Shown: positions 41,672 to 51,894, numbered from the stretch's first letter. The stretch: DNA of 64,000 nt from Pseudomonas fluorescens (GCF_040448305.1 NZ_CP148752.1:4030001-4094000); one strand, 5' to 3'. Translations and numbers: made by a program. Notes: a model not told the origin generated them from the sequence alone.

Positions 41672-44563
41672 GTGGCGCGTCCGCAGTCCCATCCGAACCC
41701 GGTCCAGCTCTGTTTCGTCGATTTCGAGCTCGACGAGGCCAACGCGTGCTTGTTACGTAACGGAGAAACCGTGCCGTTGGCGCCAACGCCCTTCACCCTG
41801 CTGTGCGCACTTGCACGCCAACCCGGATCGCTGGTGACCAAGGATGCCTTGCTTGATGCCGTGTGGGGGCATCGGTTCGTCAGCGATTCAGTGCTGAAGA
41901 CGGCCATCAGCGATCTGCGCAAGGTGCTGGGCGACGACTCCAGGCAGCCCCGCTTCATTGAGACTGTGTCGCGACGCGGCTATCGCTTCATCGCCGCGCC
42001 CTCCCCTGCGCCTTCGATGCCGTCTGAATCCGCGACAGTGCCGTCGGTCGGTGTGCATCCATCACCGCCGTTCATTGGTCGCATCGACAAGCTCTCAAGG
42101 CTGCATCGGGCATGGGAACGGGCTGACGGCGGGCAACGTGCAGTGCTCTGGCTTGCCGGAGAACCGGGGATTGGCAAGACCACGTTGATCGAGCATTTCC
42201 TCGCCAGCCTTGGCGGCATTGCCTGCGCACGCGGCCATTGCGTGGAGCACTACGGCACCGGCGAGCCGTACCTGCCGGTGTTGGAGGCGTTGGCCGATCT
42301 GTGCCGCAGCGACCCTGCCCTGCCGACGCTGATGCGCGCCGTGGCACCGACCTGGTTGCTGCAACTGCCGTGGCTGAGCACTGCGCAAGAGCGAGACGCG
42401 TTGCGGCGCGAGCTTGCCGGCATCGGTCCGGATCGCATGTTGCGGGAAATGGGTGAACTGCTGGACCGCTACACCGAGCAGCGACCGCTGTTGCTGATAA
42501 CCGAAGACCTGCACTGGAGCGATCGGGCGACGGTCCAGCTCATCGACTATGTGGCGCGGCGACGCAGCCGCACTCGGCTTATGTGGCTGGCGAGCTTCCG
42601 CGTCGCCGAGGTGGTGGCGCTCGATCACCCGCTCAACTCGTTGCGCCACGAACTGCGCCTGCAACGTCTGTGCGAGGAAGTGGTGCTCGATCCTTTCTCG
42701 GAAACCGAGGTCGCTGACTTTGTTGCGCTGCGTTCGGCCTCTCTGGCCCGCGATGAAGCCTTCGTGCGTGCCCTGCATGAGCGCACCGACGGTGTGCCGC
42801 TGTTCGTGTCGTCAGTCATCAGCGAAGTGATGGACACCACGGACGACGACGCCACCATCGAGGCCCGGCTGGCGGGGATGGCGGTTCCCGAGAACCTCGC
42901 GGCCATCATTGATCACTACATCACCAGGCTCGGCCCGGAGCAGCATGCGCTGCTCTCGGCGGCAGCGGTATGCGGAGTCGAATTCCGGGTTGAGACGGTT
43001 TCGCTGGCCCTCGAACGCGACCTCGCTTCTGTGGCCCAGACCTGCGAGGAACTGGTACGCGAGCAGGTGTGGCTCACGCGGGCCGCCGAACCTGAGGAGA
43101 CGGTGGAGCTACCCTACTCGTTTCGGCACGCCCTCTTCCGTCAGGTACTGTACGACCGCACGCCGCGCTCATTGCGCACCCACCTCCATCGCCAGGTTGG
43201 CACTGCCCTCGAACGTGAGCGCATGGCCGGCGTGCCGGTTGCTGCCTCGGAGCTGGCGACGCACTTCGACCGGGCTCGGCAGCCGATGATCGCGCTGCGC
43301 TATTACGCCGAGGCCGCAGAAGCCGCGCTGCTGCACTTCAGCCCGGCCTTGTGCATCGGTCTCACTGAGCGCGCATTGGTCCCGCTGCGCCAAGCGCCAG
43401 AAGGGATGGAGCGCGATGCACTCGAAATTACCCTGGCCACACTGCAGGGGGTGTCGGCTTTCCACACGTTCGGTGTCGGCAGCGAAGCCAGGAACGCGTT
43501 CGAACGCGCGTACACGCTGCTAACGAATGTACCCGGGCATCCAATGCGCGGTCGCCTGCTGCACGGATTCGGCTATCTGCTCGGTCTGCGCGGCGACTAT
43601 GCGCTGGCGCTGGAGGTGGCGGAACGCGCCGAAGCCCTCTCGTGCGAGGCGAACGATCCAGTGCTCATGCTGGTGGCGTGCATCGTGCAGGGCGAGGTGC
43701 ATCATCTCCAGGGTCGCACGCAGACAACCCGCCGTTGGCTAGAGCGCGCCCTCGCGATCGCCGAGCCGCTGGACATCGGGACGAACGAGATCTTTGCGGT
43801 CGACCCTCAGGTCATGCTGCACGGTATGCTGGCCATAGAACTCGTGCGTTCTGGCCTGGTTGAGCAAGGCCGGGCCCACATGCAGCGGGCGCGGACCCGC
43901 GCGCAAGCGCTTCGCCAGCCTATGACATGGCTGGTCGCTGCCTGGCAGGAGGTGCTGATCGAGGTACGGCTGGGGAACCATCTGCGTGTAGCCGCGCTGG
44001 CTGACGACATGCAGAAGTTGGTCGATGAATACTCGCTTGCATTGGGGCGAACGGCTTGTCGCTGGTGGCGCGGCTGGGCCGACGCGCGCAACGGTGCACC
44101 GCGCGACGGCTACCGCCGCATCCGTGAGGCCTATGATGAACACACCGGGCTTGGAATGCGCTCCGGTGCCAGCGAGGTGCTCGGCTACGCCACCGAGTCG
44201 CTGCTGCTCGCAGGTGATTGCAACGCAGCGCAAGTCGAGCTGCAGGAAGCATTTCGGGTGGGCGAGGAACTGGGCGAGCGCGTATACCTGCCACAGCTAT
44301 TGCTGCTGGAGGCAGCGATCTCGCGAGCACAGGGTCAGCCCGACGCCGGCATCGCTGCGGTGCGGCGCGCGGTTGCAGAGGCTCGCGCCCAGGAAGCACC
44401 GTGGCTGGAGCTGCAAGCGCTGGTCGAACTGTGCGAGCACCCTGACGCTACGGCCGAGGACCAAAAGGCATTGGCCACGCTGGTTGACCAGTCACCCGAA
44501 ACTGACGGAACCGAGCTGGCGAAACGTGCGCGCTCGCTGATTCACGCTGCCAAGTCTGATTGA
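41672..44563 (+). CDS. Winged-helix plus AAA-ATPase regulator with TPR-like C-terminus
   Basis: The 963-residue protein has an OmpR/CadC-type DNA-binding winged helix at the N-terminus (about 10-108, ending VSRRGYRFIAA). An AAA-type ATPase follows with P-loop GEPGIGKTT (162-171) and Walker-B-like LLLITEDLHWSD. A long helical C-terminus has repeated ALxxAERA-type segments typical of TPR/BTAD regions. GTG 41672 is chosen, with AGGAA upstream, because the frame before it has no homology. This resembles large ATP-dependent activators next to their target operons. It directly precedes the small protein and the RND efflux operon, the likely target. Confidence 0.85.
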   Translation: MARPQSHPNPVQLCFVDFELDEANACLLRNGETVPLAPTPFTLLCALARQPGSLVTKDALLDAVWGHRFVSDSVLKTAISDLRKVLGDDSRQPRFIETVSRRGYRFIAAPSPAPSMPSESATVPSVGVHPSPPFIGRIDKLSRLHRAWERADGGQRAVLWLAGEPGIGKTTLIEHFLASLGGIACARGHCVEHYGTGEPYLPVLEALADLCRSDPALPTLMRAVAPTWLLQLPWLSTAQERDALRRELAGIGPDRMLREMGELLDRYTEQRPLLLITEDLHWSDRATVQLIDYVARRRSRTRLMWLASFRVAEVVALDHPLNSLRHELRLQRLCEEVVLDPFSETEVADFVALRSASLARDEAFVRALHERTDGVPLFVSSVISEVMDTTDDDATIEARLAGMAVPENLAAIIDHYITRLGPEQHALLSAAAVCGVEFRVETVSLALERDLASVAQTCEELVREQVWLTRAAEPEETVELPYSFRHALFRQVLYDRTPRSLRTHLHRQVGTALERERMAGVPVAASELATHFDRARQPMIALRYYAEAAEAALLHFSPALCIGLTERALVPLRQAPEGMERDALEITLATLQGVSAFHTFGVGSEARNAFERAYTLLTNVPGHPMRGRLLHGFGYLLGLRGDYALALEVAERAEALSCEANDPVLMLVACIVQGEVHHLQGRTQTTRRWLERALAIAEPLDIGTNEIFAVDPQVMLHGMLAIELVRSGLVEQGRAHMQRARTRAQALRQPMTWLVAAWQEVLIEVRLGNHLRVAALADDMQKLVDEYSLALGRTACRWWRGWADARNGAPRDGYRRIREAYDEHTGLGMRSGASEVLGYATESLLLAGDCNAAQVELQEAFRVGEELGERVYLPQLLLLEAAISRAQGQPDAGIAAVRRAVAEARAQEAPWLELQALVELCEHPDATAEDQKALATLVDQSPETDGTELAKRARSLIHAAKSD

Positions 44564-44582
44564 AAAGTTAAGGACGCAGACC

Positions 44583-44672
44583 TGTGGGAGCGAGCCTGCT
44601 CGCGATGGCGGCGGGTCAGCCAATATTGATGCTGAATGTGCCGCCGTCATCGCGAGCAGGCTCGCTCCCACA
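44583..44672. repeat. REP pair (BIME-like) of the P. fluorescens type
   Basis: TGTGGGAGCGAGCCTGCTCG starts the left unit at 44583 and its inverse ends at 44672, with CCGCCGTCATCGCGAGCAGG in between. This is the standard extragenic palindrome of fluorescent pseudomonads. A further partial TGTGGGAGCGG follows at about 44716. Confidence 0.9.
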
Positions 44673-44817
44673 AGTTCGCGTTGTTCAAATCCTTAACTTA
44701 CCGGCATTAATTTCTGTGGGAGCGGCGCTGTCCCGACCGAAGTCTGACCTTTCGCTTACGACTCGCCCCAGGGAACCGCTTACGCTGTCGTCGAACTTTC
44801 CTGCCCCCTGGCCTGCG

Positions 44818-45033
44818 ATGATCCTGAACCCTGAATCCAAATACCCGAGCCGCCGCTCGTACGTAGTGAAGCTGCGTAGCGACGCCGCGCCGGGGGCCCT
44901 GGTGGGCCGCCTCGAAAACCTGGTCACCGGACGACAGCGCGAGTTTTCGTCAGCCGAAGAGCTGCTGGAGTCGATTGCCTCGGACCTCGCGTTGGCAGCC
45001 GGCGAGCACACGGCCGATGCCGACGGCGAGTGA
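44818..45033 (+). CDS. 71-residue conserved-type small protein before the RND operon
   Basis: The frame from ATG 44818 encodes MILNPESKYPSRRSYVVKLR, then DAAPGALVGRLENLVTGR and EFSSAEELLESIASDLA. The folded-looking pattern of strand, RLENLVTGRQREFSSAEELL and helix is reminiscent of small regulators or adaptor proteins found next to such AAA regulators. There is no signal peptide and no strong ribosome-binding site. I do not assign a function. The pattern makes it probably real despite its size. Confidence 0.6.
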   Translation: MILNPESKYPSRRSYVVKLRSDAAPGALVGRLENLVTGRQREFSSAEELLESIASDLALAAGEHTADADGE

Positions 45034-45150
45034 CGCCTCCCACATGAATGTGCGCTCGATATGGCGACCGAACGGCGACGCTTCGCTGACGACTTCGTGC
45101 ACGCCGGGCCATACGCTGATGCCATCTCGAATCCACACGAGTCCAATGCG

Positions 45151-46668
45151 ATGCCGCGACTTCCAGTTTCCTTTCCACTGCCCCTTCACACCGCTCGGAC
45201 AACCTTGAAACGGGCCAAACGCCCGGCCGGGCTCGCCGTTGCGGCCGCCCTTGCCACTTCGATCGCCCTCGCCCTGGCCGGTTGCTCCACGCCGGTCGTC
45301 AAGCCGTCGGTCGACCTGCCGAGCAACTTCGCTGCGAGCACGGCCTCTGAGATGGAACCCGAGGCGGCGTGGTGGGAGGTCTACCACGACCCGGTGCTGA
45401 CGGATCTGGTGCGCCGAGCCGCGCGTGAGAACCGCGACGTCAAGATTGCCGCCGAGCGCTTGCGTGCCGCGCGTGCCGGAGAAACCGTCAGCCAGTCCTG
45501 GCTGCTCCCGAGCGTCGGTGCATCCGTCTCCGGCAGCGATCGCAGCAGCGGTTACAACTCGACCACGAAACAGGGCTATCCGGATACCAAGACCACCAGT
45601 GTGGGTCTGGACGTCTCGTGGGAACTCGACCTGAGCGGCCGTCTGCGCGCCGGCGCAGCAGCGGCTGACGCCGATGCGCTGGCCGCGGAGCACAGCATGC
45701 GCGGCGTACGCCTGCTGGTGATGAGCGACGTCGTCAGCAACTACTTCACACTGGTCGGTGCGCAACGCCAGGTCGCGACGCTTCGTGCAATCTCAGCGAT
45801 GCAGGACGAGACGCTGCGCCTGGTGACCGCACGTCAACAGGTGGGGCTGGCATCCGCCTTCGACGTCGAACGCGCGCAGACCGACGCCTTGTCGGCGCGG
45901 GCGCAGATTCCGCCGCTGGAAACCCAAGTGGCGGTGGCACGTCACCGTATCGCCGTGCTAACCGCAGATCAGTCTTTCAACACCACAAACATCCAGCCTT
46001 CAAGCGGTGATTTGATCGACGTGCCCGAGGCCAAGCCCGGCCAGCCCGCCGAGTTGCTGCAACGCCGACCTGACGTACTGGCGCTGATGGCACAACTCGA
46101 CGCCGCCAATGCTCGTCGCCAGCAAGCGAAAGCCGAGTGGTTCCCGCAACTCTTTCTCGGCGCGTCCTTCGGCCGCCAGGGTCTCAACCTGAACGGTGCC
46201 GATCTCGGCGCTGCACGCTTCACCAACGTCGCGGGCCTGCTGGCGATGCCGCTCTTCAACGCCGGGCGCACGCAAGCGATCAACGAAGCGGCCGAAAGTG
46301 CTCAACAAGAGGCGCTGCTGCGCGCGGAAGACGGCATCGTACGGGCGCTCGAGGATGTGGAAAACGCCCTCGTCACGCTTGCGCAGGAACGCCGCCGCTC
46401 GGGGTCGCTGCAATTGGCCGCCGCGTCCGCGGAGGCTGCGCAGAACCGCGCCCAGTCGCTGTATAACCGCGGGCAAATCGACCTGTTGCCACTGCTGGAT
46501 TCGCAGCGGGCGCGCCTGGCGGCACGCCTGAATTCCAACGAAAGCAACACCCGCCTGCTGCTCGATAGCGTGCAGCTCTACAAGGCACTGGGCGGGGGCT
46601 GGCAGGTGTTCGAACAACCCTCCAACCCAACCGCAACCGCCAAAGCCGACCGGCCACCACTTTCCTAA
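45151..46668 (+). CDS. NodT-type outer-membrane factor of an RND efflux pump
   Basis: The lipoprotein of about 505 residues has the lipobox ALAGCS near residue 45. Two repeated coiled-coil/strand halves with DPVLTDLVRRAARENRDVKIAAERL and RPDVLALMAQLDAANARRQQA are typical of TolC/OprM-type outer-membrane channels. The exact start is uncertain. ATG 45151 (MPRLPVSFPLPL) gives an N-region of about 25 basic/polar residues before the hydrophobic core. It is first in an operon with the periplasmic adaptor and the RND pump and provides the outer-membrane exit. Confidence 0.87.
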   Translation: MPRLPVSFPLPLHTARTTLKRAKRPAGLAVAAALATSIALALAGCSTPVVKPSVDLPSNFAASTASEMEPEAAWWEVYHDPVLTDLVRRAARENRDVKIAAERLRAARAGETVSQSWLLPSVGASVSGSDRSSGYNSTTKQGYPDTKTTSVGLDVSWELDLSGRLRAGAAAADADALAAEHSMRGVRLLVMSDVVSNYFTLVGAQRQVATLRAISAMQDETLRLVTARQQVGLASAFDVERAQTDALSARAQIPPLETQVAVARHRIAVLTADQSFNTTNIQPSSGDLIDVPEAKPGQPAELLQRRPDVLALMAQLDAANARRQQAKAEWFPQLFLGASFGRQGLNLNGADLGAARFTNVAGLLAMPLFNAGRTQAINEAAESAQQEALLRAEDGIVRALEDVENALVTLAQERRRSGSLQLAAASAEAAQNRAQSLYNRGQIDLLPLLDSQRARLAARLNSNESNTRLLLDSVQLYKALGGGWQVFEQPSNPTATAKADRPPLS

Positions 46669-46698
46669 GAATCTGTCGTTTTCCAAAGAGGAACTGTC

Positions 46699-47811
46699 TT
46701 GAAGAACTCCCTTACTGCGGCCGGCGCCCTGGCCGTCGCCGTCATGCTGTCCGCGTGTAGCCCCGACCAGCCCACCGTGCAGGCACCACGACCGGTACAC
46801 ACCGTTGAAATCAGCTACGACAATGCCCGCGACATCAGCCGATACGTGGGTACCGTACAATCGCGACATGAAGTCGACCAAGCCTTCCGCGTGGGCGGCA
46901 AGGTCGCACAACGCAAGGTCGAGGTAGGCCAGTTCGTGCGCGAAGGCGACATACTGGCTGTGCTGGATGACAGCGACTACCGCCTCGCCGAGGAAGCGTC
47001 GCGACAACAGTGGACGGTTGCCGTCGAGCAGACGCGTCAGGCCGACTCGGACCGCCAGCGCCTGACCGACCTGAAGGCTGACGGCTCGGTCAGTGCGGCC
47101 GACGCCGAGCGCGCGCATACCAATGCCCAAACCGCGCATGCAACCGCCGAGGCCGAGGCGCGAAAGCTCGAACTCGCGCGTAACCGGCTCAAATATACCA
47201 TGCTGCGCGCCTCGCGTAGCGGCGTCGTCACGGCGGTGCGCTTTGAGGCCGGGCAGGTCGTACCGGAGGGGCAACCGGTTGTCTCGATCGCGAACCCGGA
47301 TGAAGCCGAGATCGTCATCGACGTGCCCGAGGATCAGCTAGCCGTCTTCAAGGACGCGCGTTTCAAGGCCTCGCTGGCCAGTGCGCCGAACGAGATCTTC
47401 GATGTCAAGCTGCGCGAGCTGTCGCCACAGGCTGCAGCACAGACGCGCACCTATCGCGCGCGGCTCAAGCCGTTGCAGACGCTGCCGCTGGGCGCCACCG
47501 CCACGGTGATGGCCGAGCGAGTCATGACAAGTGTCTCTGTAGCGGCAGTGCCAACCACTGCATTGACGCAGAGCGGCGGCCAGCCGGCGCTGTGGGTCGT
47601 CACGCCTGTGGGCAAGAATCCGGTAGGCATCGTCGAACTGGAGCGTGTGGCAGTTTGGGGCTACCGCAGCGACGAGGTGCTCGTCTCCGGGCCGCAGGCT
47701 GGCGCATTGGTCGTTACCGCCGGGATCCAGAAAATGACGTCCGGATTGAAGGTCGCGCTTCCTGGCGCGGCGATTGTTGACGCAAACACCACGCAGCAGG
47801 CAGCCCGATGA
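46699..47811 (+). CDS. RND efflux periplasmic adaptor (membrane fusion) lipoprotein
   Basis: The 370-residue adaptor has a lipobox MLSACS near residue 20. The paired lipoyl half-motifs are VGGKVAQRKVEVGQFVREGDILAVLDD and YTMLRASRSGVVTAVRFEAGQVVPEGQPVVSI, flanking an alpha-hairpin. The start codon is TTG 46699, supported by AAGAGGA seven bases upstream. Its 3' end overlaps the pump gene by four bases (ATGA). It links the inner-membrane pump to the outer-membrane factor. Confidence 0.9.
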   Translation: MKNSLTAAGALAVAVMLSACSPDQPTVQAPRPVHTVEISYDNARDISRYVGTVQSRHEVDQAFRVGGKVAQRKVEVGQFVREGDILAVLDDSDYRLAEEASRQQWTVAVEQTRQADSDRQRLTDLKADGSVSAADAERAHTNAQTAHATAEAEARKLELARNRLKYTMLRASRSGVVTAVRFEAGQVVPEGQPVVSIANPDEAEIVIDVPEDQLAVFKDARFKASLASAPNEIFDVKLRELSPQAAAQTRTYRARLKPLQTLPLGATATVMAERVMTSVSVAAVPTTALTQSGGQPALWVVTPVGKNPVGIVELERVAVWGYRSDEVLVSGPQAGALVVTAGIQKMTSGLKVALPGAAIVDANTTQQAAR

Positions 47812-50800
47812 ACAACTTCAACCTCACCGACTGGGCGCTGCGCCATCGCGCCATCGTCCTGTTCATGCTCCTCATTGTCGCGGTGGCCGGTGCCTTCAGT
47901 TTCACCAGGCTCGGTCAACTCGAGGATCCGAACTTTTCCGTGCCCTCCATGACCGCCATGGTCATCTGGCCGGGCGCCACCGCCCAGCAGTTGCAGGACC
48001 AGGTCCTCAACCGCATGGAGAAGAAATTCGAGCAGATCGACAACTTCGAGAAAGTGGTCACCTACGCACGGCAAGGCTACGCAGGCATGACGCTCACCGT
48101 GCGCGGCGGCACCTCCAAGGCTGACCAGCGCGAGGCCTGGTACCAGGCGCGCAAGAAACTCAACGACCTGAGCCTCGAGATGCCTGACGGCGTGATCGGC
48201 CCGATCCTGAACGACGAGTACGGCGACGTGTACGGCCTCATGTACGCGGTCAAGGGTGACGGCGTCGGCCACGCCGACCTGTCGGACGCGGCCGAGGACA
48301 TCAAGCGCCAGATGCTGAAGGTGCCGATGGTCAAGAAGATCGATCTCATCGGCAAGCAGGCCAAGCGTGTCTATGTCGAGTTCTCGCACGAGCGCCTGGC
48401 AGCGCTGGGCATTACACCGCTGGCCATCGCCGAAAGCCTCAAGAGCCAGAACGCGATGTTGCCCGCAGGCCAGATCGACACCCGCGGCGACCGCGTCATG
48501 GTGCGCGTGAGTGGCCAATTCTCCAGCGAAGAGGCTATCCGCAACGTACCCATCTCTGCGGGCGGCCGGCTGATCAAGCTCGGCGACATCGCGACCGTTG
48601 CACGTGGCTTCGAGGATCCGCCGACCTACACGGTGCGCCACAACGGCCAGCCAGTGCTGATGCTCGGCATCACAATGACCAGCGACGGCAACATCGTGGA
48701 CCTTGGCAAGGCGATGGACACGGCAGTCGCCAGGATCCAGTCGGAACTTGCGCACGGCGTGGAGCTGGAGCTCGTGGCCGACCAACCCACCACGGTGAAG
48801 GATGCTATTCACGACTTCGGGCGCGCGCTGGCCGAGGCGCTGATCATTGTGATCGCGGTGAGCCTGGCCAGCCTGGGCTGGCGCGCCGGCCTCGTGGTCG
48901 CGACCACGGTGCCGCTGGTGCTGGGCGGCGTGGCGCTGGTGATGCTGGCGATGGGCTGGAACCTCGAGCGCATCTCGCTCGGCTCGCTGATTATCGCGTT
49001 GGGACTGCTGGTGGATGACGCCATCATCGCCATCGAGATGATGGTGGCGAAGATGGAAACCGGCATGGACCGCGTGAAGGCGGCCGCGTTCTCCTATCAG
49101 TCTACTGCCATGCCGCGCCTGACCGGCGCGCTGATCACCGTCGTGGGCTTCCTGCCGATTGGCCTCTCGCAGTCCACCACCGGCGAGTACGCGGGTGGCA
49201 TTTTCTGGATCGTCGGCGCCGCGGTGCTGTTCTCGTGGATCTGCTCCGGCATCTTCACGCCGTACCTGGCGGTCAAGATGCTGCCCAACGACTTGGGCAA
49301 GCACCAGCATGGTGATCCGTACGACACGAAGTTCTACCGCAGACTGCGCCGCCTGATCGACGCCGCTATCGAGCGCCGCTGGGTGGTCATCGGTGCGACG
49401 TTTGGCGCCCTGGTGCTTGCTCTGGCCTGTATCAAGCTAGTACCGCAGCAATTCTTCCCCAACAGTTCGCGTCCTGAACTGGTCATTGACCTGCGCGTCA
49501 AGGAAGGCGCCTCGTTCGCCGCGACGACCGAGCAGGTCAAGCGCATGGAGGAGATCCTGGCGAAGGACGAGGACGTGCGTTTCTATACCGCCTACACCGG
49601 CGCCGGCGCACCGCGCTTCTATCTCTCGCTCAACCCCGAGCTGCCGAATCCGGGATTCGCCCAATTCGTTGTAATGACCAAGGACCTGGATGCACGTGAA
49701 CGGGTACGTGAGAGGCTGGTGACCTCGGCTGACCAACAATTCCCGCAGGCGTGGGTGCGCGTGACCCGCCTCGAGTTGGGGCCGCCTGTCGGCTACCCGG
49801 TGCAGTTCCGCGTCGTAGGTCCCGATACCCAGGTGGTGCGCCAGATTGCCCGCGACGTGGAGAAGGTGGTTGGGGCCAACCCTAAGGTGCGCGACCTCCA
49901 GCTCGACTGGAACGACCCGGTGCGCACGCTGAAAGTGGAGCTCGATCAGGACAAGGCGAGCGCGCTTGGCCTCACGCCGGCCGACGTGTCGCTGGCGACC
50001 CAGACCGTGCTGAACGGCGCAACCCTGTCGCAGCTGCGTGAGCGCGAGGACCTGATCGACATCGTGGCCCGTGCCGTGCCTGAGGAGCGCTTGAGCCTCG
50101 ACACACTCAAAGACATCAATCTCTACACGCGACATGGCACGGTGGTGCCGCTGTCGCAAGTCGCACAGGTGCGCTCTGAACTGGAAGAGCCAGTGCTGTG
50201 GCGCCGTAACCGCGATATGGCGATCACGGTGCGTGCCGATGTGAGGGATGGCGAACAAGGTGTATCGGTGACGCAGGAAATCCAGCCGTTGCTCAAGGAT
50301 ATCGAAGCGAAGCTACCGTCGGGCTACCGCATCGACGTGGGCGGTGCGGTGGAGGAAAGTGACAAGGCCAACAAGGCGCTGCTGGCTGTGGCCCCGCTGA
50401 TGATGGTCACTATCCTTCTGCTGTTGATGCTGCAACTGCAGAACTTCTCCCGCATGTGGATGGTGGTGCTGACCGCGCCGCTGGGCCTGATCGGCGTGGT
50501 GCCGGCACTGCTGGTGTTCCAGTCGCCACTGGGTTTCGTCGCGATCCTGGGCATCATCGCACTGGGTGGCATGATCATGCGCAACGCAGTGATCCTGATC
50601 GATCAGGTACAGATCGAGATCGCCGAAGGGCGCGACCCGTGGAATGCTGTTCTGGATGCTGCCATTCACCGGGCTCGTCCGGTGATGCTGACGGCGCTGG
50701 CCACCGTCCTCGCCATGATCCCGCTAACGCGCAGTGTGTTCTGGGGGCCGATGGCAATAGCGATCATGGGCGGCCTGACCGTGGCGACGCTGCTGACGAT

Positions 50801-50906
50801 TTTCTTCGTCCCGGCGTTGTACGCCGCGTGGTTCAAGGTGGGTCGCCAGACGGCCGCTGGCATCCAACAGGTGATGGGGAACGCCGCGCTCGCTTCTGAG
50901 GGATGA
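47808..50906 (+). CDS. RND-family efflux pump (HAE1-type)
   Basis: The 1032-residue inner-membrane antiporter has the twofold RND layout: two sets of one plus five transmembrane segments separated by large periplasmic loops. The essential Asp pair in TM4 is in GLLVDDAIIAIEMM. Other matches are FTRLGQLEDPNF near the N-terminus and GMIMRNAVILIDQVQ in the second half. It exports drugs or organic solvents with proton influx. The substrate is unknown; the local nitrilase and AAA regulator give no clear clue. Confidence 0.92.
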   Translation: MNNFNLTDWALRHRAIVLFMLLIVAVAGAFSFTRLGQLEDPNFSVPSMTAMVIWPGATAQQLQDQVLNRMEKKFEQIDNFEKVVTYARQGYAGMTLTVRGGTSKADQREAWYQARKKLNDLSLEMPDGVIGPILNDEYGDVYGLMYAVKGDGVGHADLSDAAEDIKRQMLKVPMVKKIDLIGKQAKRVYVEFSHERLAALGITPLAIAESLKSQNAMLPAGQIDTRGDRVMVRVSGQFSSEEAIRNVPISAGGRLIKLGDIATVARGFEDPPTYTVRHNGQPVLMLGITMTSDGNIVDLGKAMDTAVARIQSELAHGVELELVADQPTTVKDAIHDFGRALAEALIIVIAVSLASLGWRAGLVVATTVPLVLGGVALVMLAMGWNLERISLGSLIIALGLLVDDAIIAIEMMVAKMETGMDRVKAAAFSYQSTAMPRLTGALITVVGFLPIGLSQSTTGEYAGGIFWIVGAAVLFSWICSGIFTPYLAVKMLPNDLGKHQHGDPYDTKFYRRLRRLIDAAIERRWVVIGATFGALVLALACIKLVPQQFFPNSSRPELVIDLRVKEGASFAATTEQVKRMEEILAKDEDVRFYTAYTGAGAPRFYLSLNPELPNPGFAQFVVMTKDLDARERVRERLVTSADQQFPQAWVRVTRLELGPPVGYPVQFRVVGPDTQVVRQIARDVEKVVGANPKVRDLQLDWNDPVRTLKVELDQDKASALGLTPADVSLATQTVLNGATLSQLREREDLIDIVARAVPEERLSLDTLKDINLYTRHGTVVPLSQVAQVRSELEEPVLWRRNRDMAITVRADVRDGEQGVSVTQEIQPLLKDIEAKLPSGYRIDVGGAVEESDKANKALLAVAPLMMVTILLLLMLQLQNFSRMWMVVLTAPLGLIGVVPALLVFQSPLGFVAILGIIALGGMIMRNAVILIDQVQIEIAEGRDPWNAVLDAAIHRARPVMLTALATVLAMIPLTRSVFWGPMAIAIMGGLTVATLLTIFFVPALYAAWFKVGRQTAAGIQQVMGNAALASEG

Positions 50907-51095
50907 GTGCCGCGGCACTGCGCTCCCGACCTCACCGCTATTGGAAAGGTTTGCTCAGTGCCGTTTCTGAAAACAACCGAGGTCTCTGCTTCATCTGCAA
51001 CACTCCTTCTGCTTACACAGAATTTAGTTGTGTTGCATCGACCGGTTGAATCCACAGCCAAAAGCGGACGGTCGACCGCTTACTTTTCTCGATGG
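50907..51095. other. Short spacer between the RND operon and the HxlR-type gene
   Basis: 189 bases between convergent genes. No supportable ORF or terminator hairpin was assigned. Confidence 0.4.
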
Positions 51096-51791
51096 CTATT
51101 GCAAAGGCTCGATTGCAGCGCTCCGGGTACCGGCGAACGCACTCGTGCCAAGCCAGCGCCACAGGTTTTCCGCATCCTGCACAGCGCCGTCTACACGCAG
51201 CTCTCGCGACTGAAGAACCTCCCTTGGTGTGCGGTCGCCGGTCCACACCTCGGTCAACGCGCGCACGCTAGAGTCCACGACGAGCGTGAGTTCGCGTCCG
51301 GGGTCGTCGCGGCACAGATCTGCCACACCATGTTCGACCACAAGCCACCACTCTTGCTCGCCGGACCGCGCGTCGCGGAACTTGAAGTGGATGACCACCG
51401 ACCGGGACGGGAACATCTCGATGCGCGCGAACCGGCGCACGTCCCACATGAGCAGGCCCGCGTCGAGTTCGTTATCGCGAAGGCGACTGCCGATCCAGCG
51501 CGCGCCCCAATGGCCTAGCGCCATTATGATGGGGCGCAATTCCTCGCCTGCCTCGGTCAGGCTGTACTCCCAGACCTTGCCTGCGGCTGTGCGATGTACG
51601 ACACCAATATCTTCCAGGTGGCGCAGCCGCTGTGCCAGCAAGCTGGTGGACATCCGTGGTACGCCACGGTGCAGCTCATTGAAGCGCTTACTGCCACATA
51701 GCAGCTCGCGCACGACCAAAGGCGTCCAGCGCTCGCACAGTGCCTCAGCACCGCGCGCGACCGTGCAAAACTGACCGTAGCTTTCATCCAT
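51096..51791 (-). CDS. HxlR-family regulator with a C-terminal SCP2-like extension
   Basis: The 231-residue protein has the HxlR winged helix with WTPLVVRELLCGSKRFNELH, then RLRHLEDIGVVHRTAAGKVWEYSLTEAGEEL. An extra C-terminal part (about 125-225) has a WWLVVEHGVADLC-type segment resembling an SCP2 fold. ATG 51791 gives the usual short N-terminus (MDESYGQFCTVARGAEAL); the longer open frame overlaps the divergent nitrilase. It is divergent from the nitrilase gene with about 100 bases between starts and is its likely regulator. The Cys in the N-terminal segment is often redox-sensing in this family. Confidence 0.85.
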   Translation of the reverse strand: MDESYGQFCTVARGAEALCERWTPLVVRELLCGSKRFNELHRGVPRMSTSLLAQRLRHLEDIGVVHRTAAGKVWEYSLTEAGEELRPIIMALGHWGARWIGSRLRDNELDAGLLMWDVRRFARIEMFPSRSVVIHFKFRDARSGEQEWWLVVEHGVADLCRDDPGRELTLVVDSSVRALTEVWTGDRTPREVLQSRELRVDGAVQDAENLWRWLGTSAFAGTRSAAIEPLQ

Positions 51792-51894
51792 CGCCTGTAC
51801 TCCGCAACTACAACGCTTCAGATTCTGAACTAGCCTCGCGACTTCGCCACGTGCACGCTCAAACCTGCGAAAGCCACCGTCCCAGGAGAACGCC

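Noticed and set aside
44584..44817. N-terminal extension of the 71-aa protein through the REP pair
   Set aside because: The 78 extra codons translate the REP palindromes and spacer. The family-like pattern begins only at ATG 44818.
46000..47274. 424-codon minus-strand frame opposite the NodT-type and adaptor genes
   Set aside because: It spans two sense genes and their spacer and has shadow-like composition.
47661..49310. 549-codon minus-strand frame opposite the RND pump and adaptor
   Set aside because: Its His/Gln/Arg-rich composition is that of the reverse complement of a high-GC gene. The sense genes have complete family motifs.
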